Origin: Myxococcus xanthus
Lineage (GTDB): Bacteria; Myxococcota; Myxococcia; Myxococcales; Myxococcaceae
Reading direction: 5' to 3'
DNA: 64,000 bases
Assembly (NCBI RefSeq): GCF_013116825.1
Contig: NZ_JABFNS010000019.1
Location: 1-64,000, forward strand
The notes below the pieces were generated by a model that was not told where the DNA came from, did not search any database, and was given only the letters and a program-made list of their open reading frames with translations. Numbering within the stretch: the first letter of the stretch is position 1; each line of letters starts with the position of its first letter. The position numbers were made by a program, and so were the translations under genes. This document shows, one piece after another, positions 25,739-34,697 of the stretch.

Positions 25739-26086
25739 ATGAAGAAGCTCGTCCTGTCCGCCGTTGCCGCCAGCAGCATGGTTGCCTGCACCAGCGTTGA
25801 GAGCGCCGTTGTCTCCGGCACGGAGATCGCCTCCAACGGTGAGGCCGTGGCCGTTGTTCAGGCCAACGCCCTGGGCCTGACCGCCATCTTCCACATCGTC
25901 GACATCGTGCAGAGCGACCTCGACACCGTCATCAACAAGCTGCTCATCGCCGAGGCCAAGGCCATGGGCGCCTCCAAGGTGGAGCTGCTGACCGCGGGCA
26001 CCACGCCCCGTCACGGCATCTACGCGCTGGCCGGCACCATCATCGGCGTGACCAGCTCCAGCGCCGTGGGCGTGGCGGTCAAGTAG
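25739..26086 (+). CDS. Small lipoprotein, unknown family
   Basis: A 115-residue lipoprotein with a signal peptide ending at the lipobox SMVAC (Cys17). The mature part has a TRL-like look: short beta segments and helix DLDTVINKLLIAEAKAMGASKVELLTAG, then TSSSAVGVAVK. I am not sure of the family. It has an excellent GAGGGG ribosome site 8 nt before the ATG at 25739, a candidate TTGACA promoter and its own terminator, so it is a monocistronic and probably well-expressed gene. Its base composition is the least extreme in the area. Confidence 0.82.
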   Translation: MKKLVLSAVAASSMVACTSVESAVVSGTEIASNGEAVAVVQANALGLTAIFHIVDIVQSDLDTVINKLLIAEAKAMGASKVELLTAGTTPRHGIYALAGTIIGVTSSSAVGVAVK

Positions 26087-26117
26087 TCCACACCGCGCAA
26101 GCCGCGCGGTTCATGCG

Positions 26118-26155
26118 GAAGGCCCCCTGGCGACAGGCGGGCCTTCTTGCTTTTG
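26118..26155 (+). terminator. Intrinsic terminator
   Basis: Perfect 8-bp stem GAAGGCCC (26118-26125) / GGGCCTTC (26139-26146), 13-nt loop, followed by TTGCTTTTG. It is the clearest rho-independent terminator in the window and closes the small lipoprotein gene. Confidence 0.75.
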
Positions 26156-26164
26156 TGCCCTCCC

Positions 26165-26968
26165 ATGCGTGAACGCCTCCTCCTGTTGTGTGCCCTGACG
26201 GCCCTCACCGGCTGCCCCAAGAAGGGCGGCGATGACGCGGCCACATTGCTGCCCGAAGTCAAAGCCGGGCTCGCCACCCGCGAAGCGAAGCTGAAGAGCT
26301 ACCGCATCGCCGGCACCGTGCAGGACGCGGGGCTGGAGCCGGTGACGTTCACCTTCGAATACCGCGCGCCGCAGCGCCTGCGTGGCACGCTGGGCCCGCC
26401 CGCCTCGCGCACCTTCGCGTGGGACGGCGCGCACTTCTTCCAGCAGCTCGACGGGGAGAAGCGCTTCACAACCTTCACCTCGGCGCTGCCGCCCGCGAAG
26501 CTCGCCGGCTTCCTGTCGGAGACGTTCCACCCCTTCATGCCGGAGGGCTTCCGGACGCCGCTCTTGCTGAGCCACGCGACGGTCCGCCGCGCCACGCACC
26601 CGCTGGCGCCGCAGGCGGTGGAGCTGGTGCAGAAGCTGGACGGTGACGCCGCGGGACTGGAGATGGTCTACGTGCTGCGCTGGCCCCAGCTGGACTTCCT
26701 GGGCCGGCGCACCGTCTCACCGGACGGCGCCGCGGCCGAGGAGCGCGTGGAGGAGGAGCACTGCGACGCGGCCTTGTCGCTGTGCGTGCCCAAGCGCCTT
26801 GGCCGGTGGCAGGGAGGCAAGCGCGTAGGCGAGACGGTGCTCACGCGCGTGGAGCTGAACGCGGCCCTGCCCAACGACGGCTTCACCCTCACCGCCCCCG
26901 AAGGCTACGACGTACAGACGCGGACACTGGTGGAGTCCCCCCCCGCCACCCAGCCCACGGACGGTTGA
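26165..26968 (+). CDS. LolA-like-fold lipoprotein, unknown role
   Basis: A 267-residue lipoprotein (lipobox LTGC, Cys16). The mature domain looks like the LolA/LppX superfamily: KLKSYRIAGTVQDAGLEPVTFTFEYRAPQRLRGTL, then FAWDGAHFFQQLDGEKRF, with alternating beta-strand pattern, and ends VELNAALPNDGFTLTAPEGY, typical of DUF4292-type or outer-membrane lipoprotein sorting relatives. Specific ligand unknown. ATG at 26165 directly precedes the signal sequence. It starts just after the terminator of the small lipoprotein and is followed by the HAD gene 46 bp later. Confidence 0.8.
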   Translation: MRERLLLLCALTALTGCPKKGGDDAATLLPEVKAGLATREAKLKSYRIAGTVQDAGLEPVTFTFEYRAPQRLRGTLGPPASRTFAWDGAHFFQQLDGEKRFTTFTSALPPAKLAGFLSETFHPFMPEGFRTPLLLSHATVRRATHPLAPQAVELVQKLDGDAAGLEMVYVLRWPQLDFLGRRTVSPDGAAAEERVEEEHCDAALSLCVPKRLGRWQGGKRVGETVLTRVELNAALPNDGFTLTAPEGYDVQTRTLVESPPATQPTDG

Positions 26969-27014
26969 CCGCCACCCTCGGCATCCCCACCTTCGAGGCC
27001 GAGGGACAAGGCAC

Positions 27015-27731
27015 ATGGTGGAAAACGTCATCTTCGACGTGGATGGAACCCTGGTGGATTCGGTGGACGAGCACGCCGAGGCATGGCGGCGCGCCTTCCT
27101 TCACTTCGGCCGGGACATCCCGTTCGCGCACGTGCGCAGCCAGATTGGCAAGGGCGCCGACCAGCTCATCCCCGTCTTCTTCAACGACGAGGAAGTGGAG
27201 CGCTTCGGCAAGGAGCTGGACGAATACCGCGGCAAGCTGTTCCTGGACGAGTTCCTGCCGAAGGTGCGTCCCTTCCCCCGGGTACGGGAGCTCTTCCAGC
27301 GGCTGCGCGCGGGCGGCATCCGCATCGTGCTGGCCTCCAGCGCGAAAGAGCAGGAGCTGAAGCACTACGTGAAGCTGTGCGGCATCGAAGGCCTGTTCGA
27401 GACGAAGACGAGCGCGGACGAGGTGGACAAGAGCAAGCCCCACCCGGACATCTTCGAGGCCGCCCTGGCGCGGCTGGGCAAGCCTCCCGCGGACGTGACG
27501 GTCGTCGTGGGCGACACGCCCTATGACGCGCTCGCCGCCAACAAGTCGAGCCTGCCCTCCGTGGGCGTTCTCGCGGGCGGCTTTCCTCCGGATGACCTGC
27601 GCGCCGCGGGCTGCCGCACGCTGGTGAAGGACCCGGCGGCGCTGCTCGCGCGCTACGAGGCGTCCCGGAGCGAATGGCCCTGGAACGAGTCCGGCGCCAG
27701 CCAGGTGGCCAAGGACGACGAGCGGCGCTGA
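27015..27731 (+). CDS. HAD-superfamily hydrolase, phosphoglycolate-phosphatase/beta-PGM-like
   Basis: A 238-residue HAD hydrolase. Motif I FDVDGTLVDS (residues 7-16) gives the nucleophile and acid Asp; motif II is VLASSAKE; the motif III Lys is in DKSKPHPDIF; motif IV is VVGDTPYDALAA. A helical subclass-I cap lies between I and II. The closest families are Gph and beta-phosphoglucomutase-like phosphatases; substrate is not assignable. The last 25 residues are hydrophilic. Converges with the histone-like gene over a shared hairpin. Confidence 0.88.
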   Translation: MVENVIFDVDGTLVDSVDEHAEAWRRAFLHFGRDIPFAHVRSQIGKGADQLIPVFFNDEEVERFGKELDEYRGKLFLDEFLPKVRPFPRVRELFQRLRAGGIRIVLASSAKEQELKHYVKLCGIEGLFETKTSADEVDKSKPHPDIFEAALARLGKPPADVTVVVGDTPYDALAANKSSLPSVGVLAGGFPPDDLRAAGCRTLVKDPAALLARYEASRSEWPWNESGASQVAKDDERR

Positions 27732-27746
27732 AGCCACGCCCCCGCC

Positions 27747-27778
27747 CTTCCCCACCCCCCGCGAGAGGGATGGGGAAG
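27747..27778. terminator. Hairpin between convergent genes
   Basis: CTTCCCCA (27747-27754) / TGGGGAAG (27771-27778), a perfect 8-bp stem with a 16-nt loop between the HAD and histone-like genes; it could stop transcription from both sides. No T run. Confidence 0.4.
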
Positions 27779-27789
27779 CGGCGGCGTAC

Positions 27790-28266
27790 TTAGGTGCGGG
27801 TGCGGCTGCGCGAGCCGCGGCTGCTGGTTCCGCGACGCGCACCGCTCCGGGACTTGGAAGCAGGCCGCTTCGCGGTGGTGGTGCGGCGGGCCGTGGCGCG
27901 ACGGGCCGCGGTGCTCCGAGCAGCGGTGGACTTGGAACCCGAACGCGTGGCTCGAGCAGCGGGCTTGCGCGTGCGGCCGGTGGTGGCACGACGGCGGGTG
28001 CTGGCGCGCTTCGCGGCGGTGGCCTTGCCTCCCTTGCGGCCCGCCTTGCGTGCGTTCTTCCGCGCCAGGGGACGGCTGCGCGCGACCTTGGCCTTGCTGC
28101 CCGAGCCGCCCTTCTTCATCCCGCCGCCCGTGAGCTTGTTCACGGTCGCCCAGGCCCGGGCCCCGGCCGTCTCGTCGGAGACGCCGCGTTTCTCGTAGCC
28201 CTCTTCGATGTGCTCGGCCATCCGCTTCTGCTTCGTCGTGTACTTCGCCTTGCTTCCTCGTGCCAT
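27790..28266 (-). CDS. Histone H1-like basic DNA-binding protein
   Basis: A 158-residue, extremely basic protein. Residues 1-50 (MARGSKAKYTTKQKRMAEHIEEGY, VSDETAGARAWATVNKLTGGG) match a small conserved domain often annotated as plasmid-stabilisation-like. The remaining 108 residues are almost only Arg, Lys, Ala, Ser and Thr with AARR/ATARR/TAKR-type motifs, like the C-terminal tail of eukaryotic H1 and bacterial Hc1 proteins. It probably binds DNA non-specifically and compacts the nucleoid. ATG at 28266 is chosen as the start of the conserved domain. Transcribed away from the lipid kinase gene. Confidence 0.8.
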   Translation of the reverse strand: MARGSKAKYTTKQKRMAEHIEEGYEKRGVSDETAGARAWATVNKLTGGGMKKGGSGSKAKVARSRPLARKNARKAGRKGGKATAAKRASTRRRATTGRTRKPAARATRSGSKSTAARSTAARRATARRTTTAKRPASKSRSGARRGTSSRGSRSRTRT

Positions 28267-28538
28267 GCGACTTGCTCTCCAGGCCTGACTGACACCTGCA
28301 TGGGGCCAGCTCCAGCGCTGAGGTGGGCAGTCACCCACTCATCCGGAAGCGTGCAGCCGGATGGACTTGTTCATCCGCCGACGCACGCATGCACGCCCAC
28401 GCGGCACCCGACATCAGGAATGCACCGGAGCACGGGGCGACCCGCGGCGAGGATGCGCGCACGACACCACCTCGCGCCCCGCTGGCCGGACGGACAGTGC
28501 GTGCACAAATTGGCGGGCGACACGAAAGAGGAGGCACC

Positions 28539-29510
28539 CTGGAACCCGCCCTCATCAAGCCCCCATGCAGGCCCGTCCTGGATGACGGCCCCGCGGTGTT
28601 GGTGGTGAATACGCGCTCGCGTTCAGGGCGTGAGGCCTTCGAGACCGCCAGGGAAACACTCGTGGCGCGGGGCGTCTCCATCGTCGAATGCCACGCGCTG
28701 TCCCGAGCGGTTCGGCTGGACGCGGTGGTGGAGCGGATGGTGGCGCGGGGTACCCGCCGCCTCATCGTGGGAGGAGGCGACGGCACCCTGAGCCGCGCGG
28801 TGGTCCGGCTGCTGGGCCGCGACGTGACGCTGGGCGTCCTCCCGTTGGGCACTGGCAACGACTTCGCGCGCTCGCTGGGAATCCCGCCCGACCTCGAAGC
28901 CGCCTGTGACGTCATCGCCCAGGGCTACATGGCCCGCGTGGACGTGGGTCTGGCCAATGGGCGCCCCTTCCTCAACGCGGCCAGCCTGGGGCTGGCCACC
29001 GGCATCGCCAAGCGGCTGACGAAGCGGCTGAAGCAGCGCGCGGGCAAGCTGGCCTACCCCGTGGCGGCCGCGGCGGAGATGAAGGACCTGCGCCCCTTCC
29101 ACATCCGGTTGAAGGCGGATGACCAGGAGCTGGCGCTGGACGTGCTCCAGTTGGTGGTGGGCAACGGCCTCTACCACGGCGCCGGAAACATGGTGGCGCC
29201 CGATGCCCGGCTGGATGACCGGCGGCTGGACATCTACGTCATCGCCGCGCCCTCCGCCGCGTCGGGGCACGAAGGCACCGGCCTGGGCCAGCTCCAGGAC
29301 ATCGCCACGCTGATGCGGGTGGCCCTGTCCCTGCGCTCGGGCGAGCACGTGGAGCACCCCGCCGTCACCGCCCTGCGCGCCGCGCGGCTCTACGTGGAGG
29401 CCGACCCCGTCCAGGAGGTGAACGCGGACGGCGAGCTCGTGGGCAAGACGCCCATGCGCTTCGAAGTGGCCCCCGCGGCCCTGCGCGTCTACGCGCCCGC
29501 GCCCTCCTGA
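28539..29510 (+). CDS. Diacylglycerol/sphingosine-type lipid kinase, probable CTG start
   Basis: A DAGK-catalytic-domain protein (YegS/DgkB group) of about 323 residues. The nucleotide-binding signature is LIVGGGDGTLSRAV followed by GVLPLGTGNDFARSLGIP; the C-terminal beta domain includes QLVVGNGLYHGAGNMVAPDARLDD. It phosphorylates a lipid hydroxyl with ATP at the membrane. The start is unusual: the conserved domain begins soon after a CTG at 28539 preceded by AGAGGAGG with 4-nt spacing, whereas the nearest upstream GTG (28497) has no ribosome site. The upstream 272 bp back to the histone-like gene shows no other feature. Confidence 0.85.
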   Translation: MEPALIKPPCRPVLDDGPAVLVVNTRSRSGREAFETARETLVARGVSIVECHALSRAVRLDAVVERMVARGTRRLIVGGGDGTLSRAVVRLLGRDVTLGVLPLGTGNDFARSLGIPPDLEAACDVIAQGYMARVDVGLANGRPFLNAASLGLATGIAKRLTKRLKQRAGKLAYPVAAAAEMKDLRPFHIRLKADDQELALDVLQLVVGNGLYHGAGNMVAPDARLDDRRLDIYVIAAPSAASGHEGTGLGQLQDIATLMRVALSLRSGEHVEHPAVTALRAARLYVEADPVQEVNADGELVGKTPMRFEVAPAALRVYAPAPS

Positions 29511-29589
29511 AGTTTCGGTTCACTGCGAGGCTGGCCTACACTGTGGGCAGCCGCGACGGCGACGGCCGGACGCGGGGGAGGCCGAGCTC

Positions 29590-32439
29590 GTGCGCCATCG
29601 AACCCCCTTCTTGATTGCCTTGTGCCTGGCCATCGCGGCTGTGCTGCTACTGTGGTTCCGCATGCCCGTCCCCGCGGCGCCCGCCGGCGCGCGCCCGGAG
29701 GCCGCGGCGTTGAGCGCGCCAGCGCTCGCCACCAGCGGCGCCCCGTCCCGCGCCGGCCCGCCGCCCACTCCGGCGCTGGAGACCGCCCCCGACGCCGAGC
29801 TGGGCGCCTTCGTGGTGCGCGTGGTGGACCCCCAGGGGCCCGTGACGGGCGCGCGCGTGCGGGCCTACCTGCGGGTGGGCGCGGACGGCACCGGGGCCAC
29901 GCCGTGGCGCCGCGCGGGCGAGGGCACCACGACGGACGGCGGCGTGCTCCGCCTGCCCGCGGCGCCCGGAGACTACCTGCTGTCCGCGCATGCCCCGGGC
30001 CACGGCCCCGTGCGGCTGGAGGCCACGCGTCCGCTCGGCGAGGCGGAGACGGCCGTCGAGCTGCGCCTGCCCGGCGGCGTGACGCTGAGTGGACGCACCA
30101 TGGCGGAGGGGCGCGAGGAGCCGGTGCCACTCGCCTCACTGACGCTGCGGCCCTACCCCGGGACGCCCACGGCCTGGGCGGCCCCCACCGGCTTGCCGGA
30201 AGAAGCGGCGGAGACGACGAGTGATGCCCAGGGCCGCTTCGCCTTCACGCAGCTGGCGCCCGGACGCTACGAGCTCACCGCCGAGGCGCCGGGCTTCAGC
30301 CGCCGCACCTTGCGCCTGCTCCAGGTGCCGCGGGCCGGTGAAGTCGTCGTGGGGCTCTGGGGCGCGAGCACCCTGGAGGGCTTCGTCGTCGACGCGAAGG
30401 GTCAGCCCGTCGCGGACGCGGAGGTGGTGGCGGCGGGAGGCACCGCGCCGGTGCGCGTCACCACCGGGGAAGGCGGCGGCTTCGCGCTGGAGGTCAACGC
30501 CGGGACGTGGGTCGTGTCCGCGCGCCGCGGGGACCAGCTGGGCCGCGTGCCGGGGCCGCTGTCCGTCGCGCCGGGCGAGACGCTGCGCGGGCTCGTGGTG
30601 ACGCTGGGCGCGGCCAGTGGCCTGACGGGCACGGTGTCCACGGTGGAGGGCGCGCCGGTGCGCGGGGCCATCCTGGTGGCGTCTCCCGCGGGCGGCCAGG
30701 GCGAGCTGGGCCGGGCGGCGTCCGTGGACGATGGCGGGTGGCGAATGGACGTCCCCCCCGGCGAGTACGACGTGACGGTGCGCGCGGCAGGGATGACGGG
30801 CCGTGTGTTCGAAGCCGTGGTGGTGAACCCGGGCGGCCACACGCCCCTGGACGTGCGGCTGGAGCCCGCGACGGCGGCGCTGGAGGGCCTGGTGGTGGAC
30901 GCGGAGGGACGGCCGCTGGGAGGCGCGCAGGTGCGCGCCGAACCGGCGTCCTTCTCTGGCGTGGCGCACACGGCGCTCACCGACGCCGAGGGCGCCTGGA
31001 AGCTGGAGGGGCTGGAGGCGGGGCCCACCTCCGTGCGCGCGCGGCGCGAGGGCTCGCAGCGGTGGACATCCCGCATGGAGACGCTGAAGGCGGGAGTCGT
31101 CACCCGCGCGGACTTCACCCTGGCGGACTCCGGCTCCGTGTGGGGACAGGTGACGCGCGCGTCGGGCGGGCCGCTGACCGAGCCCGCGCTGGTCCACGCC
31201 GTGCCTCGGGGCGGCTCGGGCACGGCCTCCACGGAGACGGATGCGCAGGGCCAGTTCCAGCTGGAATTGCCCGCGGGCGTCTACCAACTGGTCGCGCTGC
31301 TCCACCAGACGCCCGCCATCTACTTCCACATGGAGAGCGACCCGTTCGTGACGGTGCCCTCGGGCGGCGCCGTGCGGCAGGACCTGCTGTTGAAGGAGGA
31401 CTCCGTGTTGTCCGGCGTCGTGCTGGAGCCCTCCGGGGTGCCCAGCCCGCTGGCCATCGTGGCCGCCATCCAGGGCGGAGACTTCCCCATGACGCGCAAG
31501 GAGCGCGCGGACGAGGCGGGCCAGTTCTCCATGCCGCCGCGCCCCCAGGGCGCCCAGCCCCTGGAGCTGGTGGCCCACAACGCGGGGCGCGTGGGGCGGC
31601 TGCCCGCCGCGCATGAGGACCAGGCGCCGCTCACGGTGCGGCTGGAGCCCGCGGCCACCCTGCGCGGGCGCGTGGTGGCGGGCAGCGGCGCGGCTCCGGA
31701 GGGCTTCACCCTGGAGCTGCTCGAGGCCAACGGTGAGGCCCTGCCCTGGGCCGGCGCCTGGCCCACCACGCGGCGCTTCGCGGGCAGCACCTTCTTGCTT
31801 CCAGACGCGCCCGCCCAGGCGCTGAAGGTGACGGTGCGCACCGAGGACGGCCGCACGGGCGAAGCCCAGGTGACGCTGCGGCCCGGGGGTACCTCGGACG
31901 TGGAGGTGCCGCTCACCGGCGGCGTGGCGTCCATCTCCGGGCGCGCGGTGTGGAGCCGGGGGGGCGGCCCCGCGCCAGGGGTGGCGGTGTTCCTCGACAA
32001 GGCCGTGGGCGGGCGCTCGGACGCCTTCACCGGGCAGGACGGACGCTTCCGCCTGAGCGACGTGCGCCCGGGCATCCACACCGTGCGGCTGCTGCCGCCG
32101 GAGGGCCGCGTGGAGACGCGCACCGTGAAGGTGGCGGAGGCGGAGGCCACCGACGTGGGTGACGTCACGGTGTCCCCGCGCCGGGCCACGCCGGGCACGC
32201 TGGGCGCGGGCTTCAGTGAGGACCGGGGCCACGTCGCCTTCGCGTGGCTGACGCCGGACGGGCCCGCGGCGCGCGCGGGCGTCAACGTGGGAGACCGGCT
32301 GGTGGCGGTGGATGGCCAGGTGGTGCGCGACAGCACGGAGGCGGAGTCCCGCACCCGGGGCGCGCCCGGCACGCCCGTGCGGCTCCACGTCCGGCGCGCG
32401 AATGGTGAGCAGGAGGTGCTCGTCACCCGCGCGGAGTGA
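29590..32439 (+). CDS. Large membrane-anchored protein with CarboxypepD_reg repeats and a C-terminal PDZ domain
   Basis: A 949-residue envelope protein. One N-terminal membrane segment (PFLIALCLAIAAVLLLWF), a Pro/Ala linker, then roughly eight to ten carboxypeptidase-regulatory-like beta sandwiches, seen as repeats of the pattern GxVvdaxGxPvxgAxVxa ... DaeGxFxlxxlxPGxYxlxA. Residues about 865-945 form a PDZ domain (GAGFSEDRGHVAFAWLTPDGPAARAGVNVGDRLVAVDGQVV). No peptidase domain is attached. GTG at 29590 has GGGGGAGG 7 nt upstream. Such proteins are common in myxobacteria; the role, perhaps surface scaffold or sensing of exported peptides, is unknown. Confidence 0.85.
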   Translation: MRHRTPFLIALCLAIAAVLLLWFRMPVPAAPAGARPEAAALSAPALATSGAPSRAGPPPTPALETAPDAELGAFVVRVVDPQGPVTGARVRAYLRVGADGTGATPWRRAGEGTTTDGGVLRLPAAPGDYLLSAHAPGHGPVRLEATRPLGEAETAVELRLPGGVTLSGRTMAEGREEPVPLASLTLRPYPGTPTAWAAPTGLPEEAAETTSDAQGRFAFTQLAPGRYELTAEAPGFSRRTLRLLQVPRAGEVVVGLWGASTLEGFVVDAKGQPVADAEVVAAGGTAPVRVTTGEGGGFALEVNAGTWVVSARRGDQLGRVPGPLSVAPGETLRGLVVTLGAASGLTGTVSTVEGAPVRGAILVASPAGGQGELGRAASVDDGGWRMDVPPGEYDVTVRAAGMTGRVFEAVVVNPGGHTPLDVRLEPATAALEGLVVDAEGRPLGGAQVRAEPASFSGVAHTALTDAEGAWKLEGLEAGPTSVRARREGSQRWTSRMETLKAGVVTRADFTLADSGSVWGQVTRASGGPLTEPALVHAVPRGGSGTASTETDAQGQFQLELPAGVYQLVALLHQTPAIYFHMESDPFVTVPSGGAVRQDLLLKEDSVLSGVVLEPSGVPSPLAIVAAIQGGDFPMTRKERADEAGQFSMPPRPQGAQPLELVAHNAGRVGRLPAAHEDQAPLTVRLEPAATLRGRVVAGSGAAPEGFTLELLEANGEALPWAGAWPTTRRFAGSTFLLPDAPAQALKVTVRTEDGRTGEAQVTLRPGGTSDVEVPLTGGVASISGRAVWSRGGGPAPGVAVFLDKAVGGRSDAFTGQDGRFRLSDVRPGIHTVRLLPPEGRVETRTVKVAEAEATDVGDVTVSPRRATPGTLGAGFSEDRGHVAFAWLTPDGPAARAGVNVGDRLVAVDGQVVRDSTEAESRTRGAPGTPVRLHVRRANGEQEVLVTRAE

Positions 32440-32445
32440 GGCCCG

Positions 32446-33477
32446 CTACACCTTCTCCAGCACGCGCGACAGCACCTGCGCGGTGAAGTTCACCAGGGGA
32501 ATCACGCGCCGGTAGTCCATGCGCGTGGGGCCGATGACGCCCACCGTGCCCAGCACCTGCTCCTGGTTTCCGTAGGGGCTGGCGATGACGGTGACGTCGC
32601 CGGCCGCGGAGAAGTCGCTCTCCGCGCCGATGAAAATCTGCATCTCGTTGGCCACCTGCACCCGGTCCAGCAGCGACAGCAGCTTGTGCTTCTCATCCAG
32701 GGCCCTGAAGAGCGCGCGCATGCGCTCCACGTCCGCGAACTCCGGCTGCTCAAAGAAGGAACCCGTGCCCTGGATGAGCACCCGCTCCGTGGACGCCAGG
32801 TCGGTGGCCGCCGCGCCCAGCTTCAACGCCTTGGCCGTCAGCGCGTTGTAGAGCGCCTGCTCCTGGTCCATCTCCGCGCGGATGCGCTCGCGCGCCGACT
32901 CCAGCGGCACCTCCCGCAGCAACTCCGACAGGTAGTTGCTCGCCTTGAGCAGCTCGTCGGAGGTGATGGGGAACTCCACGGTAATCGCCTTGTTGTGCAC
33001 CTGGCCGCTCTGCCCCACCAGGATGGCGAGCACGCGGTCCTCGCGCAGCCGGACGAACTCGATGCGCCGGAACACCGCCGACTCCGGCCGCGGCGCCACC
33101 ACCACGCCCGCGTGACGCGTCAGCGAGTGGAGGATGCGGCTGGCCTCGCCCAGCATCTCCGCCAGGTCGGCCTCGTGCGCGAGCCCCGCGTGGATGAGCT
33201 CCCGGTCCCGGGGCGTCGGGTCCCTCAGCTTCACCAGCGTGTCCACGTAGAAGCGGTAGCCCTGGTCGGTGGGAACACGCCCCGCGGACGTGTGGGGCTT
33301 CTCCAGGAAGCCCAGCTCCTCCAGGTCCGCCAGCACGTTGCGCATGGTGGCGGAGGACACCTCGAACCCCGGCCTGCGGGTGAGCTGCTGACTGCCTACC
33401 GGCCCGCCCGTGGAGATGTACTCCTGGACGACCGCCCGGAGGACTTCCTTCTCACGCTCACCCAGCTCTTCGGACAT
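32446..33477 (-). CDS. hrcA: Heat-inducible transcription repressor HrcA
   Basis: A 343-residue HrcA. The N-terminal winged helix (LGEREKEVLRAVVQEYISTGGPVGSQQL; SSATMRNVLADLEELGFLEKPHTSAGRVPTDQGYRFYVD) and the GAF-like and dimerisation regions through the final GPTRMDYRRVIPLVNFTAQVLSRVLEKV are complete. HrcA represses groESL/dnaK operons by binding CIRCE (TTAGCACTC-N9-GAGTGCTAA). Here hrcA is not beside grpE or dnaK, and I see no CIRCE element in its 233-bp upstream region, so autoregulation is not evident. Confidence 0.95.
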   Translation of the reverse strand: MSEELGEREKEVLRAVVQEYISTGGPVGSQQLTRRPGFEVSSATMRNVLADLEELGFLEKPHTSAGRVPTDQGYRFYVDTLVKLRDPTPRDRELIHAGLAHEADLAEMLGEASRILHSLTRHAGVVVAPRPESAVFRRIEFVRLREDRVLAILVGQSGQVHNKAITVEFPITSDELLKASNYLSELLREVPLESARERIRAEMDQEQALYNALTAKALKLGAAATDLASTERVLIQGTGSFFEQPEFADVERMRALFRALDEKHKLLSLLDRVQVANEMQIFIGAESDFSAAGDVTVIASPYGNQEQVLGTVGVIGPTRMDYRRVIPLVNFTAQVLSRVLEKV

Positions 33478-33710
33478 CCCTGGCGCTCACTCCGGAGCCA
33501 CGGTGCGGCGGCACCTCCGCCCTGGCTCCCTGGGAAAGTCTAAGGAAGCGGCCCCGGGCATTCAATCCAGGAGCCGCACTGTCCCTACGGGCGACCCGGC
33601 GCGACATTCCCGACGCCCACATTCCGGCCAGCCGGACGGCCGCCCCGACGCACGAGCGCGGTGCCCGCCACTGTACTGCTCCGAGAAGGCCCCGGCTGTG
33701 AGGTGCGGCA

Positions 33711-34694
33711 ATGCCCACATGGCCGGCGAAAATCGCCAACGATACAAGCCGCGCCGTGCTCGCCTCGCGTGCCGCGCCGCTCCCCGTTTCACAGCCAGCC
33801 CCCGTCAATCTGCCCTCCGGAGACGTCCTTCCCGGTGGCCCCCAGCGCGGGTGGCTCATCGCCAGCATCCTGTCCCTTTACATTATTTGGGGCTCCACCT
33901 ATCTGGCCATCCGGTGGGCGCTGGAAGGCGGCATGCCGCCGTTCCAGATGTCAGGGGTGCGCTTCGTGCTCGCCGGCGCCCTGCTCTTCGCGGTGCTGTG
34001 GCTGCGTGGGGCGCCCATGCCCACGGCCCGTCAGTGGGGCGCCAGCGCGCTGGTGGGACTGTTGCTGCTGGGCGTGGGCAACGGGGGGCTCGTCTTCGCG
34101 CAGCAGTCGGTGCCGTCGGGCGTGGCCGCGCTGGTGGTGGGCAGCCTCCCCTTGTGGACGGCGCTCTTCGGGGGGCTCTTCGGCCAGTGGCCCGGACGCG
34201 CGGAGCGCTGGGGACTGGCCGTCGGCTTCGGCGGCATCGTCCTGCTCAACCTGGGCGGTGACGTGGGCGGCGGACTGCTGCCGACGCTGGCGATGCTGGT
34301 GTCGCCCATGAGCTGGGCGCTGGGCTCGGTGTGGAGCCGCCGGCTGCCCATGCCCCAGGGGCTGATGTCCACCGCGGCGCAGATGCTGTGCGGTGGCGTC
34401 ATCATGCTGGTCTTCAGCCTGCTGATTGGGGAACGCCCCACGGTCATCCCCACGTCCAAGGCGGTGCTCGCGTTCTTCTACCTCGTCGTCTTCGGCTCGC
34501 TGGTGGGCTACAGCGCCTATGGCTACCTGCTGCGCAACGCGCGTCCGTCGCTGGCCACCAGCTACGCCTACGTCAACCCGGTGCTGGCGGTGTTCCTGGG
34601 CGGCCTGCTGGCGGGCGAGACGATGACGCCCACGGCCTGGCTGGCCATGGGCGCCATCCTGGGCGCGGTCGTGTTGCTGACGCGCGAGAAGTGA
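33711..34694 (+). CDS. EamA/DMT-family metabolite exporter (YedA-like)
   Basis: A 327-residue membrane protein with ten hydrophobic helices forming two EamA halves. The first helix contains LSLYIIWGSTYLAIRWALE, the typical DMT start, and the second half ends SYAYVNPVLAVFLGGLLAGETMTPTAWLAMGAILGAVVLLTREK, a strong EamA C-terminal signature. Related proteins export amino acids or purine nucleosides. A 48-residue hydrophilic N-terminus precedes the first helix; a later start is conceivable, but the ATG at 33711 has a GAGG ribosome site. Converges with the oxidoreductase gene, 3 bp apart. Confidence 0.9.
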   Translation: MPTWPAKIANDTSRAVLASRAAPLPVSQPAPVNLPSGDVLPGGPQRGWLIASILSLYIIWGSTYLAIRWALEGGMPPFQMSGVRFVLAGALLFAVLWLRGAPMPTARQWGASALVGLLLLGVGNGGLVFAQQSVPSGVAALVVGSLPLWTALFGGLFGQWPGRAERWGLAVGFGGIVLLNLGGDVGGGLLPTLAMLVSPMSWALGSVWSRRLPMPQGLMSTAAQMLCGGVIMLVFSLLIGERPTVIPTSKAVLAFFYLVVFGSLVGYSAYGYLLRNARPSLATSYAYVNPVLAVFLGGLLAGETMTPTAWLAMGAILGAVVLLTREK

Positions 34695-34697
34695 CGC

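Noticed and set aside
33478-33710. CIRCE element upstream of hrcA
   Set aside because: No TTAGCACTC / GAGTGCTAA inverted repeat found in the gap.
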